22,036 nt of DNA, from NCBI GenBank assembly GCA_013288145.1, contig JABDCJ010000044.1, forward strand, positions 651 to 22,686, read 5' to 3'. Under the pieces are notes generated by a model. The model made no database searches. It was not told the DNA's origin and saw nothing but the letters and a program-made list of their open reading frames with translations. Below, piece by piece: positions 1-6,559 of the stretch. The stretch is from Nitrososphaerota archaeon (GTDB lineage: Archaea > Thermoproteota > Nitrososphaeria > Nitrososphaerales > CADDZS01). How positions within the stretch are numbered: the stretch's first letter is position 1; every line of letters starts with the position of its first letter. The position numbers were made by a program, and so were the translations under genes.

Positions 1-247
1 TGGTGAATTCAAGGTGCCAATTTTGCAGGCTATAATTTCAGGCATGAAGGGAGAGGCGAGAATTACGCTCAAGGATAGTTTCTTTGCAGCCTCTTCAGGT
101 AATACGGGAAAGGTGGAGTGTTGGATCGTCGCCGGAATGATAGCGGGTGCCGCGCGAAAAATTCTCGCAAAGGAAGACGTGATTTGCGTCGAAGAGTCGT
201 GCATGTCAAAAGGGGACGATCATTGTGAATTCAAGCTCAAGAGCTGA
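1..247 (+). CDS. V4R (4-vinyl reductase) domain protein, 3' end only
   Basis: The reading frame is open from base 2 through the left edge of the window, so this is the C-terminal part (about 81 residues) of a longer protein. Its last 20 residues carry the V4R-type ending: a Cys, then Gly-Asp-Asp-His-Cys-Glu-Phe. In V4R domains these Cys residues close a small-molecule or metal-binding pocket. An alanine- and glycine-rich helix (GMIAGAARKIL) precedes it, as expected for the domain. V4R domains are sensor or regulatory modules, often fused to a DNA-binding or signalling domain that would lie outside the window. The ligand cannot be told. The family call is fairly firm because of the C-terminal signature; the protein's role is unknown. 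Confidence 0.75.
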   Translation, partial: GEFKVPILQAIISGMKGEARITLKDSFFAASSGNTGKVECWIVAGMIAGAARKILAKEDVICVEESCMSKGDDHCEFKLKS

Positions 248-281
248 CAGGAATAATCTCTGAAGTTGAGAGCTGAGTGAG

Positions 282-488
282 TTGCTAGCAAAGAATGAGG
301 CATCTTGTAATTTACTGGTTTCGAAGTCCGTTTCTTCTAACAAATTTCTCGACTATCTAGTTTCTCACGATTGGGAAGTCTCAAACTTTTCCGACTCTCC
401 TGTATTGGGAATGGTCATCGCCTTAAAATGCAAACGTTGCAAACTGGAGTGGTCAAGTATAATCTCGAAAAATTACACAGTTTCTTAG
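282..488 (+). CDS. possible small CxxC protein, hypothetical
   Basis: This is an open frame of 68 codons from a TTG, 34 bases after the V4R gene and on the same strand. The C-terminal part reads ALKCKRCKLEW, a zinc-knuckle-like CxxC followed by an aromatic residue, as in many small archaeal zinc proteins. Only one Cys pair is present, so a full zinc ribbon is not formed. No promoter or ribosome-binding site stands out. A second frame (371-616) overlaps it and looks like noise: it has a lysine/arginine run and no motif. I do not recognise the family, and the call rests on composition and on position behind a real gene. Confidence 0.3.
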   Translation: MLAKNEASCNLLVSKSVSSNKFLDYLVSHDWEVSNFSDSPVLGMVIALKCKRCKLEWSSIISKNYTVS

Positions 489-623
489 TGATCAGTAAGT
501 GTGGACTCGTCGAAAAGAGAAGGAAAAAACGCAAAAATAAAATCAAAAGGGAAATCGGAGCCAAGGCAAGAATAGTATCACTTTTTTTTGCCGAAAGGGA
601 ATTGTTAGGGCGCTAGACCCTAT

Positions 624-776
624 TTACCGTTTTTTCCTGTTGCGAAAGTCGAATCTTCTAACTGGCCCCTTGTAGTGCTCGTTCCGGGGACAGTGCTGGC
701 CGCACTTTTCGTTGAACGGATGGTTGTGCCCCTTCACTTCTTCCTTCTTTTCACTCGGTTTATGATAGGAAGACAA
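624..776 (-). CDS. small His/Cys-rich basic protein (about 50 aa)
   Basis: A short frame on the minus strand ends with TAA at 624-626. From a TTG at 776 it gives 50 residues. A GTG at 800 in the same frame would give 58, directly after an in-frame TAG. The protein starts with a charged helix (SEKKEEVKG), then has a dense HNHPFNEKCGQHCPRNEH segment with four His and two Cys, and ends in a basic tail. The His/Cys spacing suggests a metal-binding site. A TATA-like TTTATTAA (818 to 811, minus) would place the transcript start near 788. That favours the TTG start with a leader of about 12 bases. The family is not recognised. The compositional pattern makes a chance frame unlikely. Confidence 0.6.
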   Translation of the reverse strand: MSSYHKPSEKKEEVKGHNHPFNEKCGQHCPRNEHYKGPVRRFDFRNRKKR

Positions 777-810
777 TTTTGTGGTCCGAGAATGTACCAC
801 CTAGCTGCGC

Positions 811-818
811 TTAATAAA
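811..818 (-). promoter_or_regulatory. TATA-like box for the small His/Cys gene
   Basis: TTTATTAA on the minus strand lies about 38 bases before the TTG at 776. This is the right distance for an archaeal TATA box plus a short leader. No clear purine-rich BRE was identified. Confidence 0.3.
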
Positions 819-939
819 CGCTATTGGTATTCTGATTGTTTCCTATAATTTTCAAGAAATAACCTCGCGAAGGCATCAATCATTATGAAGGAACCGAGTT
901 AGCCCTGATTGAACTAAAGCGAGAAAGCTTATCAGAATA

Positions 940-947
940 TTCTAAAA
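940..947 (+). promoter_or_regulatory. TATA-like box for the Lrp-type regulator
   Basis: TTCTAAAA is centred about 26 bases before the TTG at 970. This fits a leaderless archaeal transcript starting at or next to that codon, and supports 970 as the translation start. An in-frame TAA at 943-945 excludes any longer product. Confidence 0.45.
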
Positions 948-969
948 TCTCTTCCCACGCGCATTAGCT

Positions 970-1884
970 TTGGGTCGACTGGATATCGCGATACTCCGCG
1001 AACTAGCGCAATCACATGAAATGCGACCAGCTAAGATCGGGCTCAACTCCTCATATCGCAAAATGGCGAAAAAACTCCACGCCTCGCCCGGAACCGTGCG
1101 GAACAGAATCAAATCGATGTACGAACAAGGCGTGCTCTTGGGATCCTCGGCTTATCCTAACCCTGGCCTTTTCGGCCTCAAGGGCTGCGCGTGTGCCCTA
1201 GACGTTGCTTCGTTGACAAGTAAGAGTGAGTTTATTGAAAAACTAAAGCAGATGGATGGCATTTTGTTCATCCACAACTTTCACGGCAGCCTTGTTGGCC
1301 TTTTATTTGTCTATCAAGACGAGGCAGACCTTCAAGACAAACTCCAACTCTTCAAGAGCATGTCAGGGCAGAAGGAGGAGGTTGTATTCTCTCATGTACA
1401 CTTCCCTCCCTGTGAGGAAACTCTCACAGAATCGGAGCGGGCGCTAATCTCCCGGGTCGCATCTGGAAGTTTTCAATCTTATTCGGAGCTTGCAAGAGAG
1501 CTCAAAATCGGTGTCAGAACGTTGAATCGGGAAATGGCAAGGATAATCAGGAAAAGAGCTGTTCTTTCTTCTCCCACATTGGACTATCATGCAATCGAGA
1601 ACGCTGTTCCCGCCGATCTGATAGTCACATTCTCCAGCCCAGAACTCAAAGAGAGGGCGGAAGAAAAAATCCTCGGGCTTGTCGGCGACTATTTGCATTT
1701 CCTTGGCGTGGGAGACGAAGATACGGTGTACAACCTGTTTGTCCCGGGGATTCATACGGCTCCTGAATTGGTCAATAGTGTGATGAGGATTGATGGCGTA
1801 AAGAGCGTCAGAGCGGAGCTAGTGGATGAACACATTGATCTGACCAGAGAATTCACGAGGAAAGTCCTGGGCGAATTGACCTGA
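970..1884 (+). CDS. tandem Lrp/AsnC-like winged-helix transcription regulator
   Basis: This 304-residue protein is built as two consecutive Lrp-like halves. Residues about 5-58 form a winged helix-turn-helix (YRKMAKKLHASPGTVRNRIKS), followed by an alpha/beta effector-type region to about 148. Residues about 152-200 form a second helix-turn-helix (YSELARELKIGVRTLNREMAR), with a second alpha/beta region to the end. Ordinary Lrp proteins are about 150 residues with one such unit, so this looks like an internal duplication or fusion, as is known in some thaumarchaeal regulators. It is a DNA-binding cytoplasmic protein. Its effector and targets are unknown. The TTG start is supported by the TATA-like box 26 bases upstream and an in-frame stop just before it. 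It stands alone, with no operon partner visible. Confidence 0.8.
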   Translation: MGRLDIAILRELAQSHEMRPAKIGLNSSYRKMAKKLHASPGTVRNRIKSMYEQGVLLGSSAYPNPGLFGLKGCACALDVASLTSKSEFIEKLKQMDGILFIHNFHGSLVGLLFVYQDEADLQDKLQLFKSMSGQKEEVVFSHVHFPPCEETLTESERALISRVASGSFQSYSELARELKIGVRTLNREMARIIRKRAVLSSPTLDYHAIENAVPADLIVTFSSPELKERAEEKILGLVGDYLHFLGVGDEDTVYNLFVPGIHTAPELVNSVMRIDGVKSVRAELVDEHIDLTREFTRKVLGELT

Positions 1885-2256
1885 TGGCTTGGACTTCACA
1901 AGAGACAAAGGGAGAATAAATTTACGATTGATTAGTACGCTCTAAACAGAGCTCGTTTCAAGCTCTGCTGTACAGAAACGGATGTCCCCTTGCGATCGCG
2001 TCGAAAATGGAATAATAAATCAATGTAGAAAATATGTACGATACAATCTAGCTTGTATAATACAAATAGGAATTATTTGATCTTTCCAAATTACGATTTC
2101 ACGCACGCGCGTGGGATTGCGCTAGGGGGGTCGGTTTTAAGGCTAATACAAAAACGATTGGGTCTTTTGTGAGCTATAGATGAAATTCTCGTACCAAAGT
2201 AAAATTTCAGTAAATTAGTATTAAATGAACGTGGAATTGATCAGTTCGTTGAGTAA
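1885..2256. other. intergenic stretch without a gene
   Basis: No convincing frame was found on either strand. The stretch holds a 7-bp inverted repeat at 1947-1967 just after the regulator gene, a TATA-like TGTATAATAC at about 2053-2062 with no gene behind it, and a 10-bp perfect palindrome (CACGCGCGTG) at 2104-2113. It separates the convergent regulator and acetyltransferase genes, so it should contain both 3' ends. Confidence 0.5.
1947..1967. repeat. 7-bp inverted repeat after the regulator gene
   Basis: CAGAGCT and AGCTCTG are separated by a 7-base loop, 63 bases after the regulator stop codon. No T-run follows, so it is not a classical terminator. A structured 3' end is possible. An element this short can arise by chance. 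Confidence 0.35.
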
Positions 2257-3105
2257 CTATCCGAAGCTAAAATTAGCCTGCCCGTATATCGATCCCTTGC
2301 GGTCGCGCTGGATTGATTTGCCTTTATACATGTGACGTTGAGTTCTTTGTTTCTCGAATCCATGGCGCAAGAGTAACTCGAGAGCAGCTTCGTTCGACGC
2401 AGAGACGAATACGGTCGGACTTTCCTCATAGGAAAATTCCAATGCCTCATCCAGAAGTCCTTCAGCGACCTCAGCGTTAATCGCGACCCAAGGTCCTATG
2501 ACCCTCGATTGCGCGACCAAGAAACCGTCCACCAGGCCCTTCTGATCACAGGAAACTAGGAAGCGAGTTGGATCGTCGTCAAGATATGAGCGAAGAAGTT
2601 GTAACCGATCGGCCCCAAAACGCGGCTTATCAAAGGAGAGCAATCTCGGTAGTTCAACTGTCTTCGCGCGATTTAGAGCACTTTGTTCTTTGGTGCAGTT
2701 TTTTACCGCGTTTCGCTGCATCACGGCTGTCAGATCAGATTCTATAAAGCCAAATTTTTCGTACAATGGTCCGCCGTACGGGCTGGCATCAAGTAAGGCC
2801 GTGGGGCACTTACGGTCTTCAAGCCACCCCAGGATCGCTTTTAGGATACTCCCACCGACGCCCCTGCGTTGGACCCTGGGATCAACACCCATCTTTCCAA
2901 TGTAAGCAAACCGGCCATAGTCCATAGCAGCACCAAAGCCAACAATTTCACTATCTATTTTTGCAACAAATGGACCACAAGACTGAATTTCCAAGTATCG
3001 CTTGAGATTATCTATTCGATCGTATGAAGTCTTGAATGCCGATCGGAGTACCTCATCTACTGTGTCTATGTCGCTCCAACGGAACGGCTGGACGACGAGC
3101 GACAT
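2257..3105 (-). CDS. two-domain GNAT family N-acetyltransferase
   Basis: The product is 282 residues. The N-terminal half is a GNAT domain, with the acetyl-CoA pyrophosphate-binding motif VDPRVQRRGVGGSIL at about 74-88 (the R/QxxGxG/A core) and the typical PLYEKFGF end-of-fold segment at about 113-120. Residues about 150-282 match the second, degenerate acetyltransferase half found in this subgroup (Acetyltransf_18 type), ending in a characteristic IYGQANFSFG-like tail. Such enzymes transfer acetyl from acetyl-CoA to an amine; the acceptor here cannot be predicted. The ATG at 3103-3105 is the natural start and leads directly into the first beta strand. It lies 49 bases after the zinc-ribbon membrane gene on the same strand, so the two are probably co-transcribed. 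Confidence 0.85.
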   Translation of the reverse strand: MSLVVQPFRWSDIDTVDEVLRSAFKTSYDRIDNLKRYLEIQSCGPFVAKIDSEIVGFGAAMDYGRFAYIGKMGVDPRVQRRGVGGSILKAILGWLEDRKCPTALLDASPYGGPLYEKFGFIESDLTAVMQRNAVKNCTKEQSALNRAKTVELPRLLSFDKPRFGADRLQLLRSYLDDDPTRFLVSCDQKGLVDGFLVAQSRVIGPWVAINAEVAEGLLDEALEFSYEESPTVFVSASNEAALELLLRHGFEKQRTQRHMYKGKSIQRDRKGSIYGQANFSFG

Positions 3106-3154
3106 TTGATTATTATCGCCGGTCAGATTCTGATTTCATATCATCGTTTGGACA

Positions 3155-3691
3155 TCATATTCTGATGAGCAGTGTTACAATTGCTCCTAGAGCGAAGCTG
3201 CACCCGAAAATTAGGGGCATTGTTAACCACAACGGCAGTGAGGAAAACTTTTCGAAAGCCGAGAATGCATGGCTCAGAATAGTGGAAATCTTTTTCGTTG
3301 GATTTCTGAGTTCTGAAGATGGGGCCGACGAGAAAGGACCGTTCGTTTCGGCCAAAGGATCCATTTTGGCTTCTACTGGAGCCGCGATTCGCGGTATTCT
3401 TCGAGGGATAGACCTGAGAATCCTTGACTCGCCAGCTTTTGAAAGTTGAATTCTAGAGATCATGCCCGGGGTTTTCGCTATTGTACCTCTCTTGACTTTT
3501 AATAGCTCCACAAATCGTGGAATTCTTATCGTCCGCAGTAACGTTAGCTTACCAGGCTGGTCGGGAGGAGGCGAAGAAGCTTGACTTGAGCTGAGACGAG
3601 TGCCACACGACCCGCAATAGAGGCTATCGACATCGTTGCTTGTTCCGCATTTAGAACACAGAATAGTCATTTCTTCTATTGACTTCACCAT
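3155..3691 (-). CDS. zinc-ribbon protein with C-terminal membrane anchor
   Basis: A zinc ribbon near the N-terminus (CSKCG then CGSCG, four Cys in two CxxC pairs) is followed by a long basic, Ser/Pro-rich linker. A single hydrophobic helix (PLWLTMPLIFGCSFALGAIV) closes the protein, with only Ile/Arg/Ile after it. The layout is a cytoplasmic zinc-binding head tethered by its tail to the membrane. I use the ATG at 3691 (178 residues). A TTG at 3721 adds ten residues and an ATG at 3670 is also possible. A TATA-like AATAAATT around 3738-3746 would start the transcript near 3715, which favours the ATG at 3691 with a short leader. The function is unknown; DUF-type zinc-ribbon membrane proteins are common in Thaumarchaeota. 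It is the first gene of a likely pair with the acetyltransferase. Confidence 0.7.
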   Translation of the reverse strand: MVKSIEEMTILCSKCGTSNDVDSLYCGSCGTRLSSSQASSPPPDQPGKLTLLRTIRIPRFVELLKVKRGTIAKTPGMISRIQLSKAGESRILRSIPRRIPRIAAPVEAKMDPLAETNGPFSSAPSSELRNPTKKISTILSHAFSAFEKFSSLPLWLTMPLIFGCSFALGAIVTLLIRI

Positions 3692-3721
3692 TTCGTAGTT
3701 CGAAGAAAGGTTAAGGCTCAA

Positions 3722-4168
3722 ATTTTTTCTTGCTCCGAATTTATTCGTACCTAAATTGACCTATCTAGACAAACCTACCTGCCTTTAAATCCTCCGTATT
3801 GTTTTGGCCGCCGGTAAATTTCTCTCTCAAGCGAAATCTACGTGATTAGAATTGTTAAAGCGAGTCAAAATCGCAAGTGTGAATATTTAGGGCGTTTACT
3901 AAACTGGAACGCGCAGTTCATTTACACTAAGCTATGAAGATGTAGCCCGGGAAAATCTGTAGTCTGTGAATTCGGAAGAACATATTTGAAATCGCGAAAA
4001 CTCGCGGACGGATGTTTTTACATTTTTTCAATATCCTGGAAACAATGACCCTCCGCTCTCCGAGTATCGGCTTATGTTTCTCTGCCTATCGGGCCTACAA
4101 ACCCTGTATCAAAACATCAGGACACGACCATTGGTGTAATCAACACTCAAGTGAAGCCCGTTCTAAAT
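3722..4168. other. intergenic stretch, no firm gene
   Basis: No convincing protein frame was found. On the plus strand a TTTAAAT near 3783-3789 could be a TATA box, and a short CGCGA/TCGCG hairpin at 3993-4006 is followed by T5 and T6 runs up to about 4027. Together these could bound a non-coding transcript, but nothing else supports one. A 45-codon frame from 4045 overlaps the end of the PRC-barrel gene and looks like noise. Confidence 0.4.
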
Positions 4169-4513
4169 CTATGTCAGTTTAGTTCCACACTTCGTACAAA
4201 AACCAACATTAGGTTTGTTGTGGGTACCACACTTCGGGCAGATCTTAGAAACCCCCTGCTGGGAGGAATCGGGACTTTCTCCGCCTACTGCAGTAGGCAA
4301 TCCTTTGAGTAAAATGTAATCGCCGAAGGCTTTGATGTCGTTTATAGAAATGAAATCTTCTTCTTCGCTGTCCTTTTTTGTAACAATCAAGTGGAGTTTC
4401 CCCTCAATATCGAAAGCAGTATCTTTGACAGAACCAACTTCTAAAGCGTCTTGACTCACGACCTTCTTTCCAATAATATCCTCCCTCTTGTAGAATCTTT
4501 TCGGTGATGACAA
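4169..4513 (-). CDS. PRC-barrel domain protein with C-terminal zinc ribbon
   Basis: The product is 114 residues. Residues about 8-72 (DIIGKKVVSQDALEVGSVKD onward, ending GDYILLKG) have the pattern of a PRC barrel, a small beta-barrel module found in photosynthetic reaction centre H subunits and in RimM. After a short linker, C92/C95 and C106/C109 form a zinc ribbon (CPKCG, CTKCG). Archaeal PRC-barrel proteins are often associated with RNA or cell-division functions, but nothing in the sequence fixes a role here. The start is a TTG with no ATG or GTG upstream in frame. An AGGAG lies about 13 bases before it. An upstream frameshifted small gene on the same strand overlaps its 5' end. Confidence 0.75.
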   Translation of the reverse strand: MSSPKRFYKREDIIGKKVVSQDALEVGSVKDTAFDIEGKLHLIVTKKDSEEEDFISINDIKAFGDYILLKGLPTAVGGESPDSSQQGVSKICPKCGTHNKPNVGFCTKCGTKLT

Positions 4514-4697
4514 ATCGGTAAAGTTCTCCTAGCAGAAATCTGCTTAGAACCGGACTTGGTTTTCATAAGCGTTTCTTCCTCAGTTAGACGGCGCAAACCC
4601 CTTTCAGGATTAAAGACATCTTGAGAGGGAGCGCGGTAGAGAAGGAAAAGCCGAGTTTATCATAGCCCAATTCCGAAAATTCTCCTTTTCTTGACAT
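4459..4697 (-). pseudogene. frameshifted small charged protein upstream of the PRC-barrel gene
   Basis: Two overlapping minus-strand frames each look coding over part of their length. The first starts at ATG 4697 (MSRKGEFSELGYDKLG) and then turns into Ser/Leu/Pro noise before its TAA at 4584. The second is open from 4656 to a TGA at 4456 and reads LYRAPSQDVFNPERG, then a strongly charged LRRLTEEETLMKTKSGSK. One extra base in the four-T run at 4646-4649 (AAAA on the plus strand) joins them into one protein of about 80 residues. So the gene is either broken by a one-base deletion or affected by a sequence error. Its tail overlaps the start of the PRC-barrel gene by up to 58 bases, so its true end is uncertain. 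The family is not recognised. Confidence 0.5.
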
Positions 4698-4738
4698 ACT
4701 AAGCTTGAGGATATCGAAAATCGATATGGTTCGGAATT
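4669..4738. repeat. nested inverted repeats in the divergent promoter region
   Basis: AATTCCGAA (4669-4677) and TTCGGAATT (4730-4738) form a perfect 9-bp inverted repeat. Inside it, ATATCGA (4711-4717) and TCGATAT (4721-4727) form a 7-bp hairpin with a 3-base spacer. The inner repeat is 14 to 30 bases before the ATG at 4697 of the minus-strand small gene, and about 45 bases before the TATA box of the plus-strand secreted-protein gene. An operator shared by both directions is possible. Confidence 0.4.
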
Positions 4739-4770
4739 TCAGATCGCGTTTTGAGAAATGGTTAGAACTA

Positions 4771-4778
4771 TTTTAATA
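4771..4778 (+). promoter_or_regulatory. TATA-like box for the secreted propeller gene
   Basis: TTTTAATA is 39 to 46 bases before the ATG at 4817, which would give a transcript start near 4800 and a leader of about 15 bases. Confidence 0.45.
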
Positions 4779-4816
4779 TTGAGAGGAAGGCGTTTTCGCA
4801 AGGATCTTTTAGAAAT

Positions 4817-6265
4817 ATGAATGTATTGTTCGGAAATAATCGAGTAGTTTCCACCAAGAGCGCTACGACCATTTATTGCTCGTTAGTGGCTGTGGTACTT
4901 CTGCTTTCAACAATGTTTCTCACTTCTGCGAGTGCTGCAACGCCAACTTTTGGAGCTGCAATCAACTTGAGCCACGACTCGGGTTCAGCAAAAGAGCCCG
5001 CAGTCTCAAACAATGGCCAGAATGTTTATGTCGCATGGACTGAAGGATCGGGCGGCATAAAGTTTAGGGCAAGCTCCAATGGAGGTGTTACATGGACTCC
5101 TCCGACTAGTTCAGCTGCAACTACTATAAGCACTGGATCTGGCTGCACAGGTTCTGCGGCATTTCCTGTAATGTTTACACAGTTTCAAAATTCCACCGAC
5201 GTCGCAATCGCTTGGTCGCAGGGGGGCCAGATTTGTGCAGCAGTAAGTGCAAATAATGGAGGAACGTTTGCAAAGGCGCATCTCAGTATCTCTCCTTCTT
5301 CAGGCGGAATAACACCTGCTATTGCAGCTAATGGTTCGGATATCTATGTTACGTGGTACCAGGCTTCTCCTTCATGTCCGGTGACGATTTATGTCCCGGC
5401 TGGCAATAGTTGCATCTGGGTCGCAACCAGTACAAACAATGGTACAAGTTGGGGGAAGCCGGTTGAATTGAATCCGGCCGGGAATGGTGAGCCACAGATA
5501 GTTGCCTCAGGCAGTAACGTGTATGTCACGAGTGATGGCATCTACTTCGACGCCAGTAACAACACAGGTAGCACGTGGCAAGCTCCAGTGAATCTTTACA
5601 ACCAGAGTAGCCTAACCACGCCTTGTTCTCCCTTGTGTTATGGACGAGAACCTTGGGTGGCAGCAATTGGCACCAATGTATACGTGATTTGGGAGTCAAG
5701 CAATCCCATGCAGACAAAAGGAACTACTACTGACTATCGCGATTACGGACGAATGAGTGCAGACGGAGGAAAGACTTGGAGCCCACCACTTTCGAATCCC
5801 TACCCGCAGCTCATGACGGGAGGAATAAAGAACGACTGGGAACCGGAGAATGCGGCTTTCGGAACAAACGCTATCCTGACCTTCCATGATCTGACCAACA
5901 ATGGAATATACATGAGTTCAACTATCAATTCAGGAACAACTTGGAGTACACCAGCTCTAGTTAGCGCGACGGGAAGAACAAGCTCGTTTGCCCACGTCTT
6001 CACTTCCGATGGTGTAAACGATTTCGTCATGTGGGGACAGAAGATATCCAGCAGTTCCTCAGTTTGGAACGCGTATGTCTCTTACAGCGGAAACTCTGGC
6101 TCAACATGGAGCAGCCCGATTGACATCAGCAAAAATGCGGCAGGAGTAGCGGCAGGGAATCAGGACGTAACTCTGTTTGCACTCTCATCCAACGGCGTAC
6201 ACTGCTATGCCGCCTGGACTTATACAAACGGTGGAACGAGCCAGGTATACTTCGCATCTTCATAA
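4817..6265 (+). CDS. secreted sialidase-like (BNR/Asp-box) beta-propeller protein
   Basis: The product is 482 residues. A Sec signal peptide is clear: a basic N-terminus, a hydrophobic stretch at about 18-37 (SLVAVVLLLSTMFLTSA) and cleavage after ASA near residue 40. The mature part contains at least six Asp-box motifs of the form S-x-D/N-x-G-x-T-W (SSNGGVTW, STNNGTSW, SADGGKTW, SGNSGSTW and variants), each in a beta-hairpin linked to a YVAW/YVTW strand. This is the hallmark of sialidase-type propellers. Secreted proteins of this type are widespread in Thaumarchaeota. Catalytic sialidase residues were not identified, so binding of surface glycans or another extracellular role is as likely as hydrolysis. 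Several Cys pairs suggest disulfides. It is a single gene with its own promoter. Confidence 0.8.
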   Translation: MNVLFGNNRVVSTKSATTIYCSLVAVVLLLSTMFLTSASAATPTFGAAINLSHDSGSAKEPAVSNNGQNVYVAWTEGSGGIKFRASSNGGVTWTPPTSSAATTISTGSGCTGSAAFPVMFTQFQNSTDVAIAWSQGGQICAAVSANNGGTFAKAHLSISPSSGGITPAIAANGSDIYVTWYQASPSCPVTIYVPAGNSCIWVATSTNNGTSWGKPVELNPAGNGEPQIVASGSNVYVTSDGIYFDASNNTGSTWQAPVNLYNQSSLTTPCSPLCYGREPWVAAIGTNVYVIWESSNPMQTKGTTTDYRDYGRMSADGGKTWSPPLSNPYPQLMTGGIKNDWEPENAAFGTNAILTFHDLTNNGIYMSSTINSGTTWSTPALVSATGRTSSFAHVFTSDGVNDFVMWGQKISSSSSVWNAYVSYSGNSGSTWSSPIDISKNAAGVAAGNQDVTLFALSSNGVHCYAAWTYTNGGTSQVYFASS

Positions 6266-6325
6266 GAGCCTCCGATCACGTGGGCGAAGAAGAATCGATT
6301 GTCTTCCTCGCCCTCCCTGTCCTCT

Positions 6326-6523
6326 TTACAATTTTCGATTTTGCGTCACTAGACTTCGTACATAGGGTATATTCTCCAGGAGTTTCACGAATTCTAGAAT
6401 CTCGGGAAATTCGGCGTGAAGACAATGTTGATTTTTCAAAAGGTAGCGGGCGATCCCTATCGACCGGGCGCGACGAAGTTGATCGAAGTTCTCGACACGG
6501 GCTAATGACTCGCAGAAAACCAA
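6326..6523 (-). CDS. possible small hypothetical protein behind the MFS gene
   Basis: This is a 65-codon frame from a TTG, 36 bases after the stop of the Fsr-like transporter and on the same strand. The translation has an amphipathic, protein-like composition (ENFDQLRRARSIGIARYLLK, then EFPEILEFVKLLE). The overlapping plus-strand frame (6280-6528) is Arg/Ser-rich and looks antisense. No known domain, promoter or ribosome-binding site is visible. If real, it would be a helical cytoplasmic protein transcribed with the transporter. Confidence 0.4.
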   Translation of the reverse strand: MVFCESLARVENFDQLRRARSIGIARYLLKNQHCLHAEFPEILEFVKLLENIPYVRSLVTQNRKL

Positions 6524-6559
6524 GCTAAAAAGGCCCGAATGGTTATGGGTAAATTTTAC

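Noticed and set aside
371..616. 81-codon plus-strand frame with a Lys/Arg-rich middle
   Set aside because: It overlaps the better candidate at 282-488. The basic run is a by-product of an A/G-rich stretch.
3036..3449. 137-codon plus-strand frame opposite the acetyltransferase start and the zinc-ribbon membrane gene
   Set aside because: It lies antisense to two genes with clear motifs and has no domain-like pattern of its own.
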